Source of the DNA: Cannabis sativa
Taxonomy: Eukaryota; Streptophyta; Magnoliopsida; Rosales; Cannabaceae
DNA: 64,000 nucleotides
Direction of reading: 5' to 3'
NCBI RefSeq assembly: GCF_029168945.1
Contig: NC_083602.1
Span: 44,887,442 to 44,951,441, forward strand
Positions 1-10,924 of the stretch are shown here, in pieces (the first letter of the stretch is position 1; every line of letters starts with the position of its first letter). A program made the position numbers and the translations under genes. The notes beneath the pieces are model-generated. The model was given only the letters and a program-made list of their open reading frames with translations, did no database searches and had not been told where the DNA came from.

Positions 1-300
1 GTGAATGAGTAGTGCCCACACACATCAAGTGGTATCTCAATCATAGTATGGCAGACTATAGAATTTCTACATCAAAGAAGGAGAAAAGAAGATCCAGGTT
101 CAGATCTTGGTGATGCTCTGCTACAGAAAGGAATCAAGGGCTAGAGATCTGAACGGAAGGAGTCATATTATTCCGCTGCACCCACTGTAAGGTTTTCAAA
201 CTTTATATGTGTTTATTTTCATTGTTTTAGAATTCATATTAGGTTGTTAATCCAACATACTTGTTAGTAAATCTAGATCCTGGTAAAATAATTTCCAACA
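1..300 (+). repeat. 3' end of a copia-family LTR (fragment)
   Basis: This is the last 300 bp of a long LTR whose start lies left of the window. It matches the 3' ends of the LTRs ending at 6668 and 44495, including the stretch around the words gcccacacacatcaag and the terminal TTCCAACA at 293-300. No PBS follows. The next base starts the body of another LTR, so the junction at 300/301 is a rearrangement point. Confidence 0.85.
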
Positions 301-1968
301 TTATCAACATAGGGTTTTACTGATATGATAATCTACAACAGAGTTTACTTGCATTTGGAGAAGTGCTATGTTCTTTCCAGAGCATTGGTTAAAGTAAAGC
401 TCAGGTTGGATGCCTGGAGTATGCATCGGAAGGGACCGATATTGAACTTTGACTTAGATTTATTAAACTTACCGTAATATCTATTCAAGTCAATATCGCC
501 TAGTTGATCCTAGATCAAATGTTCTTAATCCTGTTATGATTAGGCTCAATCTTGGAAGGCTATTCGTGTTCTTTGATTTGTTAGTTAAGCCTACTTTTAG
601 GTTTGGGTGATACGTACATTTTAGAAACACGGTAGTGCAATTGAGTGGGAGCGTTAGCATAAACATGGAATCTATAGCTTCAATCTGGCGAATAGTAAGC
701 AAAGGATGATCTCCTTCGAGCTTGACCAAACCAACATAAATGGTGGAGTACTCATTTCACATAAGCTGAAATATCATTTATACGGGGTCAAGTGTTTTAA
801 GGAATTAATACATTGTAGGGTGTAACGGTAATCTAATCCCTTTACAGTGTACATCATTCATATAGAGGATCATTGATCAAATTAGGATTATAACAATGGA
901 TAACTAATGATGTGTCTATATGGTGGAACATATAGAGCACTCTATATAACTGAGAGTGCAATTCTAAGTACTATGCGTGGATTCAACGAAGAATTAATAA
1001 GATAGTGAATTTTAGTAATAAATTCTTGGTCTACTTATTGGAAGCTCGGTTATATAGACCCATGGTCCCCGCACTAGTTGAGATAATATTGCTTGTAAGA
1101 CTCATGTAATTGGTTTTGATTAATCAATTATAATTCTCAAATTAGACTATGTCTATTTGTGAAATTTTCACTAAGTAAGGGCGAAATTGTAAAGAAAGAG
1201 TTTTAGGGGCATGTTTGTTAATTATGATACTTTGTATGGTTCAATTAATAAATATGATAAATGACAATATTATTTAATAATTATTTATAGTTATTAAATA
1301 GTTAGAATTGGCATTTAAATGGTTGAATTAGAAAATTGGCATTTTTGAGAAAATCAGATGCAGAAAAGGTAAAACTGCAAAATTGCAAAAAGTGAGGCCC
1401 AAATCCACTAGTATAGGGCCGGCCACTTTTGTAGGAAATTTAAACTGATATTTTCATTATTTTAATGCCAAATAATTAAAACCTAACCCTATTGGAATGC
1501 TATAAATAGATAGTGAAGGCTTCAGGAAATTTACACTTAAATTTTCTATTTTTCCTTCAGAGAAAAACCTGAGCCTCTCTCTCTCCCTATCTTTGGTCAA
1601 ACCCACTTTCTCTTTCTTCTTCCTTCAATTTCGAAAATCTTAGTGTGAGAGTAGTGCCCACACACAGCAAGTGATACCTCAATCATAGTGAGGAAGATCG
1701 TGAAGAAAGACTTTCAGCAAGAAGGAGGTTTCAACATCAAAGATTCAGAGAAAGAGATCCAGGTTCAGATATTGATAATGCTCTGCTACAGAAAGGAATC
1801 AAGGGCTAGATATCTAAACGGAAGGAGTCATTATATTCCGCTGCACCCAATGTAAGGTTTCCTAAACTTTATATGTGTTTATTTCATCGTTTTAGAAAGT
1901 TCATATTTAGGGTGTTAATCAACATACTTGTGAGTAGATCTAAGATCTTGGTAAAATAATTTCCAACA
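301..1968 (+). repeat. Copia-family LTR, subtype B, 5'-truncated
   Basis: The sequence matches the subtype B LTRs at 20575-22459 and 41160-43044 from about 237 bp into the LTR to the terminal CCAACA at 1968. The first ~237 bp are absent. A TATA box (TATAAATA) is at 1501-1508. No PBS follows, so this is a truncated LTR and not the start of an element. Small ORFs here (for example near 490-729 on the minus strand) recur in every LTR copy without coding signature. Confidence 0.88.
1501..1508 (+). promoter_or_regulatory. LTR TATA box (subtype B fragment)
   Basis: TATAAATA in the context GCTATAAATAGATAG, at the same place in the LTR as the TATA boxes at 21998 and 42583. It would set the U3/R border in an intact copy. 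Confidence 0.6.
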
Positions 1969-2100
1969 CCACCAGTGTTGTCTAAACCCCTAGACATAGA
2001 AGACCTAGGCATGTACCTAGCTGTCACACGCGGTATACTACATCAGCAAATGGCTAGTAAATGCAGAAAGTCGATACCCACTCATGGAGAAGCTAATCTA
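1969..2100 (+). pseudogene. Tat-type RNase H scrap
   Basis: This 132-bp spacer between two LTR ends is not copia-like. Read forward from 1969 it gives PPVLSKP, then about eight residues later MYLAV, without a stop. This matches the start of the first RNase H domain in Tat gypsy elements; the Tat copy here has PPILSKP and LYLAV at the same spacing (28849-28911). The reading frame stays open to 2100 but resemblance fades after about 2030. It is probably a remnant of an older Tat element that served as an insertion target. The match is short, so the assignment is reasonable but not certain. Confidence 0.55.
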
Positions 2101-2420
2101 TGTTGGAAATATTTTACCAGGATCTAGATTTACTACCATGTATGTTTCATTAACATCATAATATGAATTCTAAAACAATGAAATTAAACACATATAAAGT
2201 TTAGGAAACCTTACATTGGGTGCTGCGGAATATAATGACTCCTTCCGTTCAGATCTCTAGCCCTTGATTCCTTTCTGTAGCAGAGCATCACCAAGATCTG
2301 AATCTGGATCTCTTTCTCTCCTTCCTTTGATACTGATTCTCCTTCTTGTTGATTGGATTCTACACAATCTTCCACACTATGATTGAGATACCACTTGATG
2401 TGTGTGGGCACTCACATTTA
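2101..2420 (-). repeat. 3' LTR remnant (last ~320 bp)
   Basis: Reverse complement of the LTR 3' end, including the words gggctagagatctgaacgga and the terminal TTCCAACA (which reads TGTTGGAA at 2101 on the plus strand). It is joined directly to AT-rich interior at 2420/2421, so about 1.5 kb of LTR is missing. Confidence 0.85.
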
Positions 2421-3117
2421 ATTTTTAATTTAATTAAATGTATTAAATTCAAGAAATAAATAATTAAGTATAGAGAAGGCTTAATTATTAATTCTAGTTT
2501 AATAGTAGGAAAAATATTCTTAACTTGAATTGTACCAAAATTAATTATTAAATAATTAATTTCACAATCTATGATATTGTCCTAAGTATCTTTTCAAAAA
2601 TTTGAAAAATATCTAATTTAAGTTGTTATAGAAAGAACCTAAAATAACCAACTTAAAAAATTTTCAAATAAAATTTAATTATATATCAAAATTAAGTTGT
2701 AACCACCTAATTTAAGAATATTCCATTTTAAGTTTAACAACTTAAAAAATATCTCTAGAATCTTCAATAACCAACTCTTAGAATTCCTCAACTTAATTTT
2801 AAATTCAAAAGATATTCAAATTTAAGTTGATTAGAAAAATTAGTTCGAAATAACTAATTTATAAATTAAATAGGAATATTTAATGAAATAATTAAAATAA
2901 GCTTCAGAAAGAATCTAGTTAGTTAAAATTCTTTATTTAATTAAATACAAGAAAAATACAAATAGTTTATCTAGAAATAATATCTTAAACTAAGAGTGTT
3001 TTTCTTAAAATTAACTTTAAAATATTAAAATGAAAATAAATTTCATATATTTTAAAAATTAATTATGTTGCTAATCAATTTTATTAGGTTAAACTAATTT
3101 AATTAACCTAGTACAGT

Positions 3118-3245
3118 TATTCAAATCAGGCAAATGGGCCTTCACAATTGGGGTAGTTCATGTGAGGGGGAGCTGGGTTCAGTATGTCGTACCCACTTCT
3201 ATTTGCCCCCATCTCTCACACAAGGCCCAAAAGAGAGGAATTTAA
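3118..3245 (-). other. Conserved island in the copia-family interior
   Basis: A 128-bp stretch of mixed base composition in an otherwise very AT-rich interior. It aligns almost gap-free with 23925-24055 on the opposite strand, including GTGGGTACGACATACTGAAC and GTGAAGGCCCATTTGCCTGA. It has no sustained reading frame. Strong conservation between subtypes B and C in a region where flanks have drifted suggests a selected cis element, such as a packaging or dimerisation signal. That function is inferred. Confidence 0.6.
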
Positions 3246-4276
3246 CCTTAAAATAAATAACTGTTATTAATTGAATAGGTCCAAAAACTAAATGGACCTA
3301 AATAAAATCTATCAGGGTGTGACATTTTATTTAGCAACAACCTATATGCATTTATAACAAAATAAACATATAGGCTCACACAGGCACACAGATTTGGATG
3401 GACCCTATCATGTTACTAGGTCATACACAGATGAAAGAAGAATGTAAAATTTACCTGTTAAAAAAATATTTACTTGACCTATTGACAATTGAACCATGGG
3501 TTAAAATCAGATCATTGGATCTGTCAACAAGTTAACCATGGAAATTTAGATCAAGCAATAATAGGTTTTATAAAACTTACACATAAGCTAAAACACAAAC
3601 TCCTGCAACAGGTTGAATTTGGATAGTTGGAAGTAGGATTTATTTAATTTTAAATAATTAATTAAATTTTGAAAATAATTAAATAAAAAAAAAACATTTT
3701 TTTTGGATTTTCAAATGAAATAAAATAATATTTAAAATTAAACCTACAATTTTAAAAAATTAGGTTTCAATAAACCTAAATATCATTTCAAAAAAAATTT
3801 GCTAACCACCTTTTAAATTTCATGTTATTTTATAAATTAAATATTCAATAAAATAAAAAATGATAAATAAATATACACTTTCTGATTTTATAATTTAATA
3901 AAAAAAAATAACAAAATTTAAAAGTTAGCAAAATATCTTATTTCTATTAAAAATATCATGATTATAGTAATCTTATTTTAAATTTAAATAAGGTCAAATT
4001 ATTTAAAAAAATTAATATCTGACCTTAAATTTAAAAATAAGATTAAACAATCAAATTTAAAAATAAGCATGAAGATAAATTTTTACCTATTTTCAAATTC
4101 AAATTACACTAATATCTAAAATTAATTTTAAAAAATTCAAATTAATTTATTTCTGACAATTAGATTTGAAATATGAAAAGTAAAAAACAAAATACAAAAC
4201 TACACAAAAAATTGGAAGTTAATTCCATGAAATAGCATGAAAAATCAAAGAAAACGAAAAAAAAATGTGAGCTGTA

Positions 4277-4304
4277 CGGATGGTATGCAGTTGCATACCA
4301 TCCG
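4277..4304. repeat. Perfect 13-bp inverted repeat (hairpin)
   Basis: CGGATGGTATGCA at 4277-4289 and its exact reverse complement at 4292-4304 are separated by only two bases. It lies at the edge of the GC-rich patch of the minus-strand element. The related forward copy (about 22760-22790) lacks it. Confidence 0.9.
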
Positions 4305-4337
4305 CGTGCGCCCAGTAGGTGATCTGCCGAGAAATCT

Positions 4338-4421
4338 CGGCGCAAGGCTCCCCTTGCATGATTTTCGCGCGCGGATAAGGGGTGCAAGGCTCCCCTTGCA
4401 TGATTTTCGCGCGCGGATAAG
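4338..4421 (-). repeat. 42-bp direct tandem duplication in a GC-rich patch
   Basis: Two copies of a 42-bp unit containing GCAAGGCTCCCCTTGCATGA followed by TTTTCGCGCGCGGATAAGG. They differ at one base (GCGCAAGG versus GTGCAAGG). The unit keeps overlapping ORFs open on both strands near 4160-4492. These are a consequence of the repeat and not evidence of a gene. Confidence 0.9.
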
Positions 4422-4823
4422 GGGTTTAAGACACCCCTGGGCATGTCGCTCGGACAAAGCCCTGTCCGAACACGCAGCTGACTGAGGAACACTCGATTTC
4501 GCGCGCGTGGGCTTGGTTGATCAACCTATCTTTTTTCAAATCTTCAAAAAATCATAACTAATTCAAATAAAAATGAAATTGAGTTTTGTAAAAAAGTAAA
4601 TTGCTTAATTTTTTCCAAACTATCCAATAAAAATAATTCCACAAACAAAAATTCAATTATTTTTCACGAAAATTCACAAACATCAATCAATAATCATATA
4701 ACACATAGATCAACATGAAACCATCCAAATCACATAAAAATCGTTTTAAGTCCAAATTTCATGCAAGCAAATCAATTAACCTGGCTTTGATACCAGTTGT
4801 TGGAATTTATTTTACCAAGATTT

Positions 4824-6668
4824 TGTTGGGTTTTGTGCCCTAAATAAAACCCATTTCAATATAATCAGATTTACTTGTTAATAAAGATCAGAAATAACAT
4901 TTAATGTTGCATGGTTCACATGATTTATTTCATGATTATATATAATGTATGAATTCTATTTAAGTCTAGAACATATGAATTTGTTAATGATTATAGTGTT
5001 GTCAGCACAGTGGAATATAATCTTAATTACATGTTCGAAAGTTTCTTCCCTGATTTGTCAGAACACTGGATTTAGATTAGCATGGTATAATCAGCGATAG
5101 GTATTCTTACACCTTGGATAAGTGGTATGTCCTTTCCACGGCATTGGGAAAGTTTACAAGTATCGGATGTATGGAGTATACATCGGAAGGGACCGATATT
5201 GAACTTTGATTAGATATATTTAAATTTACCGTAATATCTATTCAATTCAATATCACCCGTTGATCCTAGATCAAATGATCTTAATCCTGATATGTTTAGG
5301 TTCGATCTCAAGAGTACTATACATGTTCTTTGATTTGTTAGTTAAGCCTACTTTTAGGTCAGGGTGATACGTACATTTTGGGAACATGATAGTATAATTG
5401 AGTGGGAGCGCTAACATAAATATGGAGTCTATAACTTCTATAGGAATTTAGAAGTGAAACGATGATATCCTTCGAGCTTGGCTAAACAGAGATAAATGGT
5501 GGAGATCTCATTTCACTTCGCTGAAATATCATTTATACGGAGCTAAGTGTTTTAAGGATAAAATACATTGAAAGTGTAACGGTAACTTAGTGCATATTCA
5601 ATGTAGATCATCTATTAGAGGGTCATTGATCAAATTAGGATTATAACAATGGATAACTAATAGCGTATCTATATCGTGGAACATATGGAGCGTTCTATAT
5701 GACTGAGAGTTCAATTCCAAGTTCTAAGTGTGGATTCAATAAGGAATTAATAAGTTAGGGAATTTATTTGGTAAATTCGGTTCGACTTATTGGAAGCTCA
5801 GAAATATAGGCCCATGGTCCCCATGCTAGTTGAGACCATACTCCATGTAAGACTCAGTTAATTGATTTTGATTAATCAATTATAATTCTAAAGTTAGACT
5901 ATGTCTAGTTTATGAATTTTCACTAAGCAAGGGCAAAATTGTAAGAAAAGAGATTCTAGGTTTTATTTGTTAATTAAGAGACTTTATATGTCTAATTAAT
6001 AAATATATTAAATGACAATATTACTTAATAATTAATTTTTAGTTATTAAATAATTAGAATGTTAAATTAGAAAATTGGCGTTTTTGAGAAAATGAGATAG
6101 AAAAATGATAAAATGGAAAAATTGCAAAGTGAGCCCATTATCCATTCCTAGGGCCGGCCACACTAAGAATTTACCATTTATTTTTCTATTATTTTAATAC
6201 CAAATAAATCTAACCTAAACCTAGGTGGTTACCTATAAATAGGTAGTGATGGATTCAGGAAAAATGTAATGCATCTCATTCCTTCAAAGAAAATCTTCTA
6301 GCCGCCACCTTCTCTCTTCTTTTCTTCTTAAATTTCGAACCTTGAGTGGATGAGTGAGTGCCCACACACATCAAGTGGTATCTCAATCATAGTGTGTAAG
6401 ACTGTAGGAGATTCCAAACAACAAGAAGGAGAATCAGCATCAAAGGAAGGAGAGAAAGAGATCCAGGTTCAAATCTTGATTATGTTCTGCTACAGAAAGG
6501 AATCAAGGGCTAGAGATCTGAACGGAAGGAGTCATTATATTCCGCTGCACCCAATGTAAGGTTTTCTAAACTTTATAGTTGTTTATTTCATTGTTTTAGA
6601 ATTCATATTAGGATGTTAATAAAACATACATGGTAGTAAATCTAGATCCTGGTAAAATATTTTCAATA
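4824..6668 (+). repeat. Left LTR of forward copia-family element A
   Basis: 1845-bp LTR beginning TGTTGGGTTTTGTGCCC and ending ATTTTCAATA, where the usual terminal CA has become TA. It is followed at once by a PBS-like sequence. It carries a TATA box at 6234-6241. It aligns along its length with the right LTR (20163-20574 plus 43050-44495) but has an 18-bp deletion near 6062. It was inserted into a minus-strand LTR tail ending at 4823. Confidence 0.9.
6234..6241 (+). promoter_or_regulatory. LTR TATA box (element A, left LTR)
   Basis: TATAAATA in the context CCTATAAATAGG, matching the position of TATA boxes in the subtype B LTRs. The right LTR of the same element has lost it (CAATAAATAG near 44060). 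Confidence 0.6.
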
Positions 6669-6969
6669 ACTGGCCTCAGAGCCATGGTAATGATTTACTT
6701 TCGTGAAATATGAATTAAAATGATATTTTGGGTTGATTTGGATGGTTTCACGTGGTTTATGTGCTTATTTGATGATAATTTAGAAATCGCAATATATGTT
6801 ACTGAAATTTTTTTATTTTGGATCTGGAATTATTTTTTTTGGAAAGTAGACAAAAAAAAATAATAAATTTAGGCTTTTACAGAACCTAATTTGGATTTTT
6901 TATGAATTAGTTATGATTTTTTGAAGTTGAACGAAAATATTAGGGTTTGAAAGCACACTCGCGCGCGCG
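6669..6969 (+). other. PBS and start of interior of element A
   Basis: The PBS-like sequence TGGCCTCAGAGCC starts at 6671, two mismatches from the usual initiator-Met site TGGTATCAGAGCC. The 300 bp after it are AT-rich and non-coding and end in a CG-repeat run. The same 300 bp occur again at 44496-44805. The Athila element begins at 6970 inside the CG run. Confidence 0.8.
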
Positions 6970-7797
6970 TGTTACGAAAATTCTGTTTATTACGCAAGTG
7001 TACGTATCAAGTAGTATCTCACGGAAGTGAGGTCGAACCACAGGGAATTGGATTAAGTACTACTAAACTATACTTATGATTCTATTTGGTAAAATAATGA
7101 GTTTGCAATTTTAAAAGTAAATAACTCAGAAATTAAAGAGAAAATAAAACGAAGATTAATCAAGATGAGAGATTAGGGAGGTGAATCCTGTTGATAAGCT
7201 ACCTATGTCAATGCCTAATTGCTATCCTTATCTCAATGTGAAAGACAGATTATAAATTAACCTAACTCTTTTCAGATCTTTTAGGTTCTAAATAATATGT
7301 TCTCTAATTAACTTCTTAATTAGATCAACACAAAATCAACATTAAGCAATAATCTATTAGTCACTAAGGCTATGTAAATACTTTCGTTTTACATCAAAAC
7401 CTAGACTATCCAAATTTTAGCATTCCTAATTCTCACTTTTCAGATTTTGAATTAGGATCATAGAGCATGTAAAAGGTGATCAAGCTTGCACATGAAATTA
7501 AACACAAATAAAGATAGTATTCACACATAAGATGAAGGAATGGCAATTAATTATTAACTAGGCATAAACTTAAACAACAATCATCATCCTCCCTTATTGG
7601 GAAATTTAGTTCATAATAACTCTAAAAACATCCATGATTAATTCAGAATTAAAAACAAACATAAAGATGAATAAGAAGGGTAAAAGAAAGAAACTAGAAG
7701 GTGGTATCGCTCCGGGTCTTCAAGATAGCTTCCTCTCCACTTTGCCTCCACTATTAGGTCTGTTTTTGCTTAGTTCTGACCTTCAATGTCGTATTCC

Positions 7798-7804
7798 TTA
7801 TATA
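7798..7804 (-). promoter_or_regulatory. Athila LTR TATA box
   Basis: TATATAA in CCCTATATAAGG on the minus strand. It lies about 90 bp downstream of the GTCGCGAC array in the direction of Athila transcription and is the best candidate for the element promoter. Confidence 0.65.
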
Positions 7805-7895
7805 GGGATGAGTGGTGAGCCTCCAATTGAGTGAAAAATCAAAATTAGGTCAAATCTGCGATTTTCGTACCTAGTCACGACTAGCATTTAAGCTG

Positions 7896-8008
7896 GTCGC
7901 GACTACAGGCAAAACTCGAAAAACCGAGTTTCTGCCTAACTTACGAAGTCGCGACCATGGTCGCGACCAGGAAAAAGGGTCGCGACCAGGCTCTCTGGAG
8001 GTCGCGAC
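7896..8008. repeat. GTCGCGAC octamer array in the Athila LTR
   Basis: Perfect copies of the palindromic octamer at 7896, 7948, 7960, 7979 and 8001, plus a one-base variant (GTCACGAC) at 7874. Four more perfect copies occur at 11257-11348 in the same element. An 8-mer is expected about once per 65 kb by chance. Confidence 0.95.
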
Positions 8009-8207
8009 TACTGATGCATCTGGAGCCGAATTTTCCAATTTTTTTCCAAGTTTGTCCCAGTTTTTCGCCATTTGACTGAATTCGAACTTTAACACCCCGG
8101 GAACCTGAAATAATGAAAATCAAGCGTAAAACTGCTCCAAAAGACACCAATAGACGAGATAATGCTAACTTTAAAGACCCGAAATATAGGTTAATTATAA
8201 CCTAACA

Positions 8208-9454
8208 AAATCCCCCAAACTAGATTCTTACTCGCCCCCGAGTAAGCTAAAAAAAACTAACTACGCTATCAGATAATCACTTCGCTGCTGACTCATGCTC
8301 TGTTTTCTTCCTTGCATAAACTAGAATTTTGATCCTACTAACTCTAACAATTAACTCGGATGCTCAATTAACAACACTATGTACAACTGCAACAATCTAC
8401 TCAAATATGAAACATCGTTGTAAAAGTTTTACTCTTTCCATTAGTTCCACAACCCGATAACTCATAAGCTTGCATGTTTACCTTTCTCCACTAATGTTGA
8501 CAATATTCTTTGGAATCATTAGGTCTTTTTAAGGTTTAGGTAATATGGCTAAGATATTCAGGGATAGGCAAAAAAACAATTTTTGGCTCAAGATATCATA
8601 AGCGCACAAACAGAACCCACAAGCTTCTTACTTTTCTTTTTCAATACCCCATAGTGTTCCCACATTTACCAAGATTGAGAGAAGATATATTTTTTATTTT
8701 CCAACATCACTGAAATCATATACTTTATTTTTTTCTTTGTTCTTTTTTTTTTTTCCAGTGACATTGAATTACACAAAAAATTTTCTTCTCAATCTTACAA
8801 ATTTTTTTTTCTTTTCACTATTTCGTCACACTAAATGTTTCTTTTCCCCCAAACTAATCATATCGCTTATGATATCATGGATAATCATGGTGAGAATAAA
8901 AATTAATAGTGTGGTTGCAAAATTTCAAATCAGTGGGTGAAAACACAACAGGTCAAGGCTCAAAAGGGTAACTAGGGATATACATTATGGTGGGCTTGAA
9001 AGGCTCAAACTATCCAACAAATGCCTAAGTCATATTCCAATTGAACACTATCAAGGATTTCGCCTCAAAAGAATAAACATGCAAGTTCTAAGCTATCCTG
9101 TCAATCTTACCACAAACCATAGTAAAACAGTTATAACAATTTTCACAAATTGAGTACTTGCAGAAAAACACAGGTTTCTAAGCATCCAAACTAATCCAAA
9201 GAGTTAACAAAATCAAGCACACAGTTATTTTACAGTTTCAGATCACATCACACTAATCAGCAGTATACAACTATCATCAAGCTTATTGCCATTCCTTAAC
9301 TAAAACAAAAAAAACTAAAACAGAAAATTAAAATGCAGAAATTAAAGTGCAGAATTTAAAAATTTTTCTTAAGCCTCTCCCCCCAAACTAAATATTACAT
9401 TGTCCCCAATGTATACAGTAAAATGCAGAGAGAAGAAACTTACCTGAGACCCTT
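8208..9454 (-). other. Athila 3' UTR and polypurine tract
   Basis: About 1.25 kb between the accessory ORF and the LTR. It is AT-rich with T-runs near 8736-8755 and 8803-8812, and holds no credible coding region. The PPT that primes plus-strand DNA synthesis is at its LTR end (8222-8208). Confidence 0.7.
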
Positions 9455-10636
9455 TCAGAAAGGGTTGGGTGGTGGCGGCTGGTCATAGGGATAGAACCGA
9501 GGAGGTTGTGCCAAGTAGTTCGGGTCATCAATCCCAATGTTCATTCTGGTGATGAGAGAGTTGAGTTGCTGAACTTGTCCCTCGTCATAGATACTCCTCT
9601 GCACCATGTATTGTTGCATGTGGTTGTTCTGCTGAATTATGTAACTCAGCTGTGCATGAGTGTATTGTGTTGTAGGATCGATGGGCCCAGGCAATTGAAG
9701 TGTTTGCTCCTCTTCTTCTTCTTCAACACTAGGCTCACGTTGCCGCCTACGCCCTTGCGGTGCATCAGGTTGTGGCTGCCCATAGGGGTGTGGCTCCTTT
9801 AGCCTGTTGACAAAGGCGATGTCCATCTTACGAAGTGGCAACACCGTGTTGTCAAACTCTAACTGGGGAACTTCATATGCCCCGCAGAGTTCTGTGATAA
9901 CCCCTGCCAAACTGAAACCACCTCCCGTGGCTCCTTGCACGATTTGGTCAATGCTCTGCCTTATGACTTGTCCAATGTTAATGTTGTACCCTTTCATTAT
10001 GGCGTACACATATTTAAGGCGATCCATTTGGACATCGGAAAAATGCTTGTTGGGCACTAACCGAGCACTCACAAAGTACAGCCATGTTTTTGCCACCGGG
10101 TTAAGCTCACATCGGTACAGAATATTGGGCGACCCCTCGGTACCATCATTGTCATGGAACCTCAACCCAGGAAATCCCACTGTCTCCGCGACATCCACCA
10201 TATCAAATTGCTCTTCCTCCTCAATAATTCGGAGGCGTTGTTCCTCCCTAGTGTAATCTGGGACAGAGAACATCACATTGAATGCGTCAGCAGTGGCGGG
10301 AACTTTCTTTCCACGAACCTTCACTTCCCCATTTCGGCGGTCGGGCCAATTTGCAAGGAATTCACAGGCCATAGTAACATTAGCCCGACCCCGAGTATCC
10401 ACAAAACTTCCCCACTTCATTCTTTCAATTTGCGCTCTGATCGTCTCAAAACGAGGTTGGCGCCTCAATGGATTTTCAGGGAATTCAATACCCCTATCTT
10501 CAATATAGGCTCTATTCTTCAACCTTACGAAGCGATTGTGAGCCTCGATACTACCAAAGCGGGTTCTATCAAAACCCGTTGGTGGTGGGTTCGAAGACGA
10601 ACCTTCCTCAACATTCCTAGTCCTCTTTGGTGCCAT
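9455..10636 (-). CDS. Athila accessory ORF, putative plant transposon protein domain
   Basis: An intact 393-codon ORF starting MAPKRTRN and ending PPPPNPF. Residues about 25-270 match the 'putative plant transposon protein' domain found in Athila ORFs. Recognisable parts are FVRLKNRAYIEDRG (about 36-49), VAKTWLYFVSARLVPNKHF (about 181-199), and a block around NINIGQVIRQ and ITELCGAYEVP. A short acidic run (EEEEEE, about 305) and a Gln- and Pro-rich tail follow. I see no signal peptide or membrane segment, so it is not an obvious envelope protein although it occupies the env-like position. Its molecular function is unknown. It lies downstream of pol on the same strand and probably needs a separate or spliced mRNA. 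A TATA box (11239-11232) and a possible leader intron (10924-10715) lie upstream. It is the only long undamaged ORF in this element. Confidence 0.85.
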   Translation of the reverse strand: MAPKRTRNVEEGSSSNPPPTGFDRTRFGSIEAHNRFVRLKNRAYIEDRGIEFPENPLRRQPRFETIRAQIERMKWGSFVDTRGRANVTMACEFLANWPDRRNGEVKVRGKKVPATADAFNVMFSVPDYTREEQRLRIIEEEEQFDMVDVAETVGFPGLRFHDNDGTEGSPNILYRCELNPVAKTWLYFVSARLVPNKHFSDVQMDRLKYVYAIMKGYNINIGQVIRQSIDQIVQGATGGGFSLAGVITELCGAYEVPQLEFDNTVLPLRKMDIAFVNRLKEPHPYGQPQPDAPQGRRRQREPSVEEEEEEQTLQLPGPIDPTTQYTHAQLSYIIQQNNHMQQYMVQRSIYDEGQVQQLNSLITRMNIGIDDPNYLAQPPRFYPYDQPPPPNPF

Positions 10637-10714
10637 TTTTTTTTTCTATTTTTTTTTTTCGAAAATTATTTTTTTTTTCTTATTTTTTTTTTCTGAAACT
10701 TTTTTTTTTTTTTT

Positions 10715-10924
10715 CTAAGAAAAATTGGGCAGCACCTCCCCTTAAATTTCCTCTATCCCAAAAATAAAAAATTCACTCAATCAATGTTCCTAACCACTCA
10801 ATACCACAATACAATAATAATAAACCCACTATCATCAAAATTTTTACACCACACACAATTATATCACTCAAAATCTCAAAATAATTAAACAAATTCTTGA
10901 AAGAATGAAGAAAGTGATACTTAC
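10715..10924 (-). other. Possible 5'-UTR intron before the Athila accessory ORF
   Basis: A 210-bp candidate with donor GTTT^GTAAGTATC and acceptor CAATTTTTCTTAG^A. Both ends fit plant consensus, but A-rich exon sequence after the acceptor is unusual and transcripts are unknown. Confidence 0.35.

Larger units (their letters stand above)
2101..4823 (-). mobile_element. Minus-strand non-coding copia-family element (subtype C relic)
   Basis: Read on the minus strand, this piece has an LTR tail (4823-4799, ending CCAACA), a PBS close to initiator tRNA-Met (TGGTATCAAAGCC), 2.4 kb of AT-rich non-coding interior (4798-2421), and then only the last 320 bp of an LTR (2420-2101). The interior aligns with 22460-24170 and 36477 onward in the forward element. 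No gag or pol can be read. The interior holds a conserved island (3118-3245) and a GC-rich patch (4270-4510). The 5' LTR is continued at 44811-46164, because the 40-kb block starting at 4824 was inserted into it. Flanks at 2100 and 46165 show no matching target duplication. Confidence 0.75.
6970..8207 (-). repeat. Athila 3' LTR
   Basis: The 1238-bp LTR starts TGTTA at 8207 and ends TAACA at 6970 on the minus strand, giving 5-bp terminal inverted repeats. A G-rich polypurine tract (AGTTTGGGGGATTT) abuts it at 8222-8208. It contains five copies of the palindrome GTCGCGAC (7896-8008) and a TATA box at 7804-7798. The end near 6970 holds the TACGCAAGTGTACG motif often seen in plant gypsy LTRs. No second LTR copy exists in the window. 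Confidence 0.88.

Noticed and set aside
490..729. Minus-strand 79-codon ORF repeated at 20994-21233 and 41579-41818
   Set aside because: Same LTR segment each time, against LTR transcription direction, and low complexity of evidence. Treated as chance open frame.
4160..4492. Overlapping ORFs on both strands around the GC-rich patch
   Set aside because: They stay open because of a tandem duplication whose period (42) is a multiple of three. No protein family recognised.
6350..6559. Short ORF with peptide including QQEGESASKEGEKEIQ, also at 44177-44386 and reversed at 2211-2411
   Set aside because: It lies in the LTR 3' part and recurs only because the LTR recurs. No domain or initiation context, and other copies (1-300, 22150, 42740) break it.
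9455..10636. Envelope gene (env-like position in Athila)
   Set aside because: No signal peptide or membrane segment is visible; the sequence fits the plant transposon protein domain instead.
10154..10696. Plus-strand ORF of 180 codons opposite the Athila accessory ORF
   Set aside because: Pure shadow of the minus-strand gene; ends in translated T-runs.
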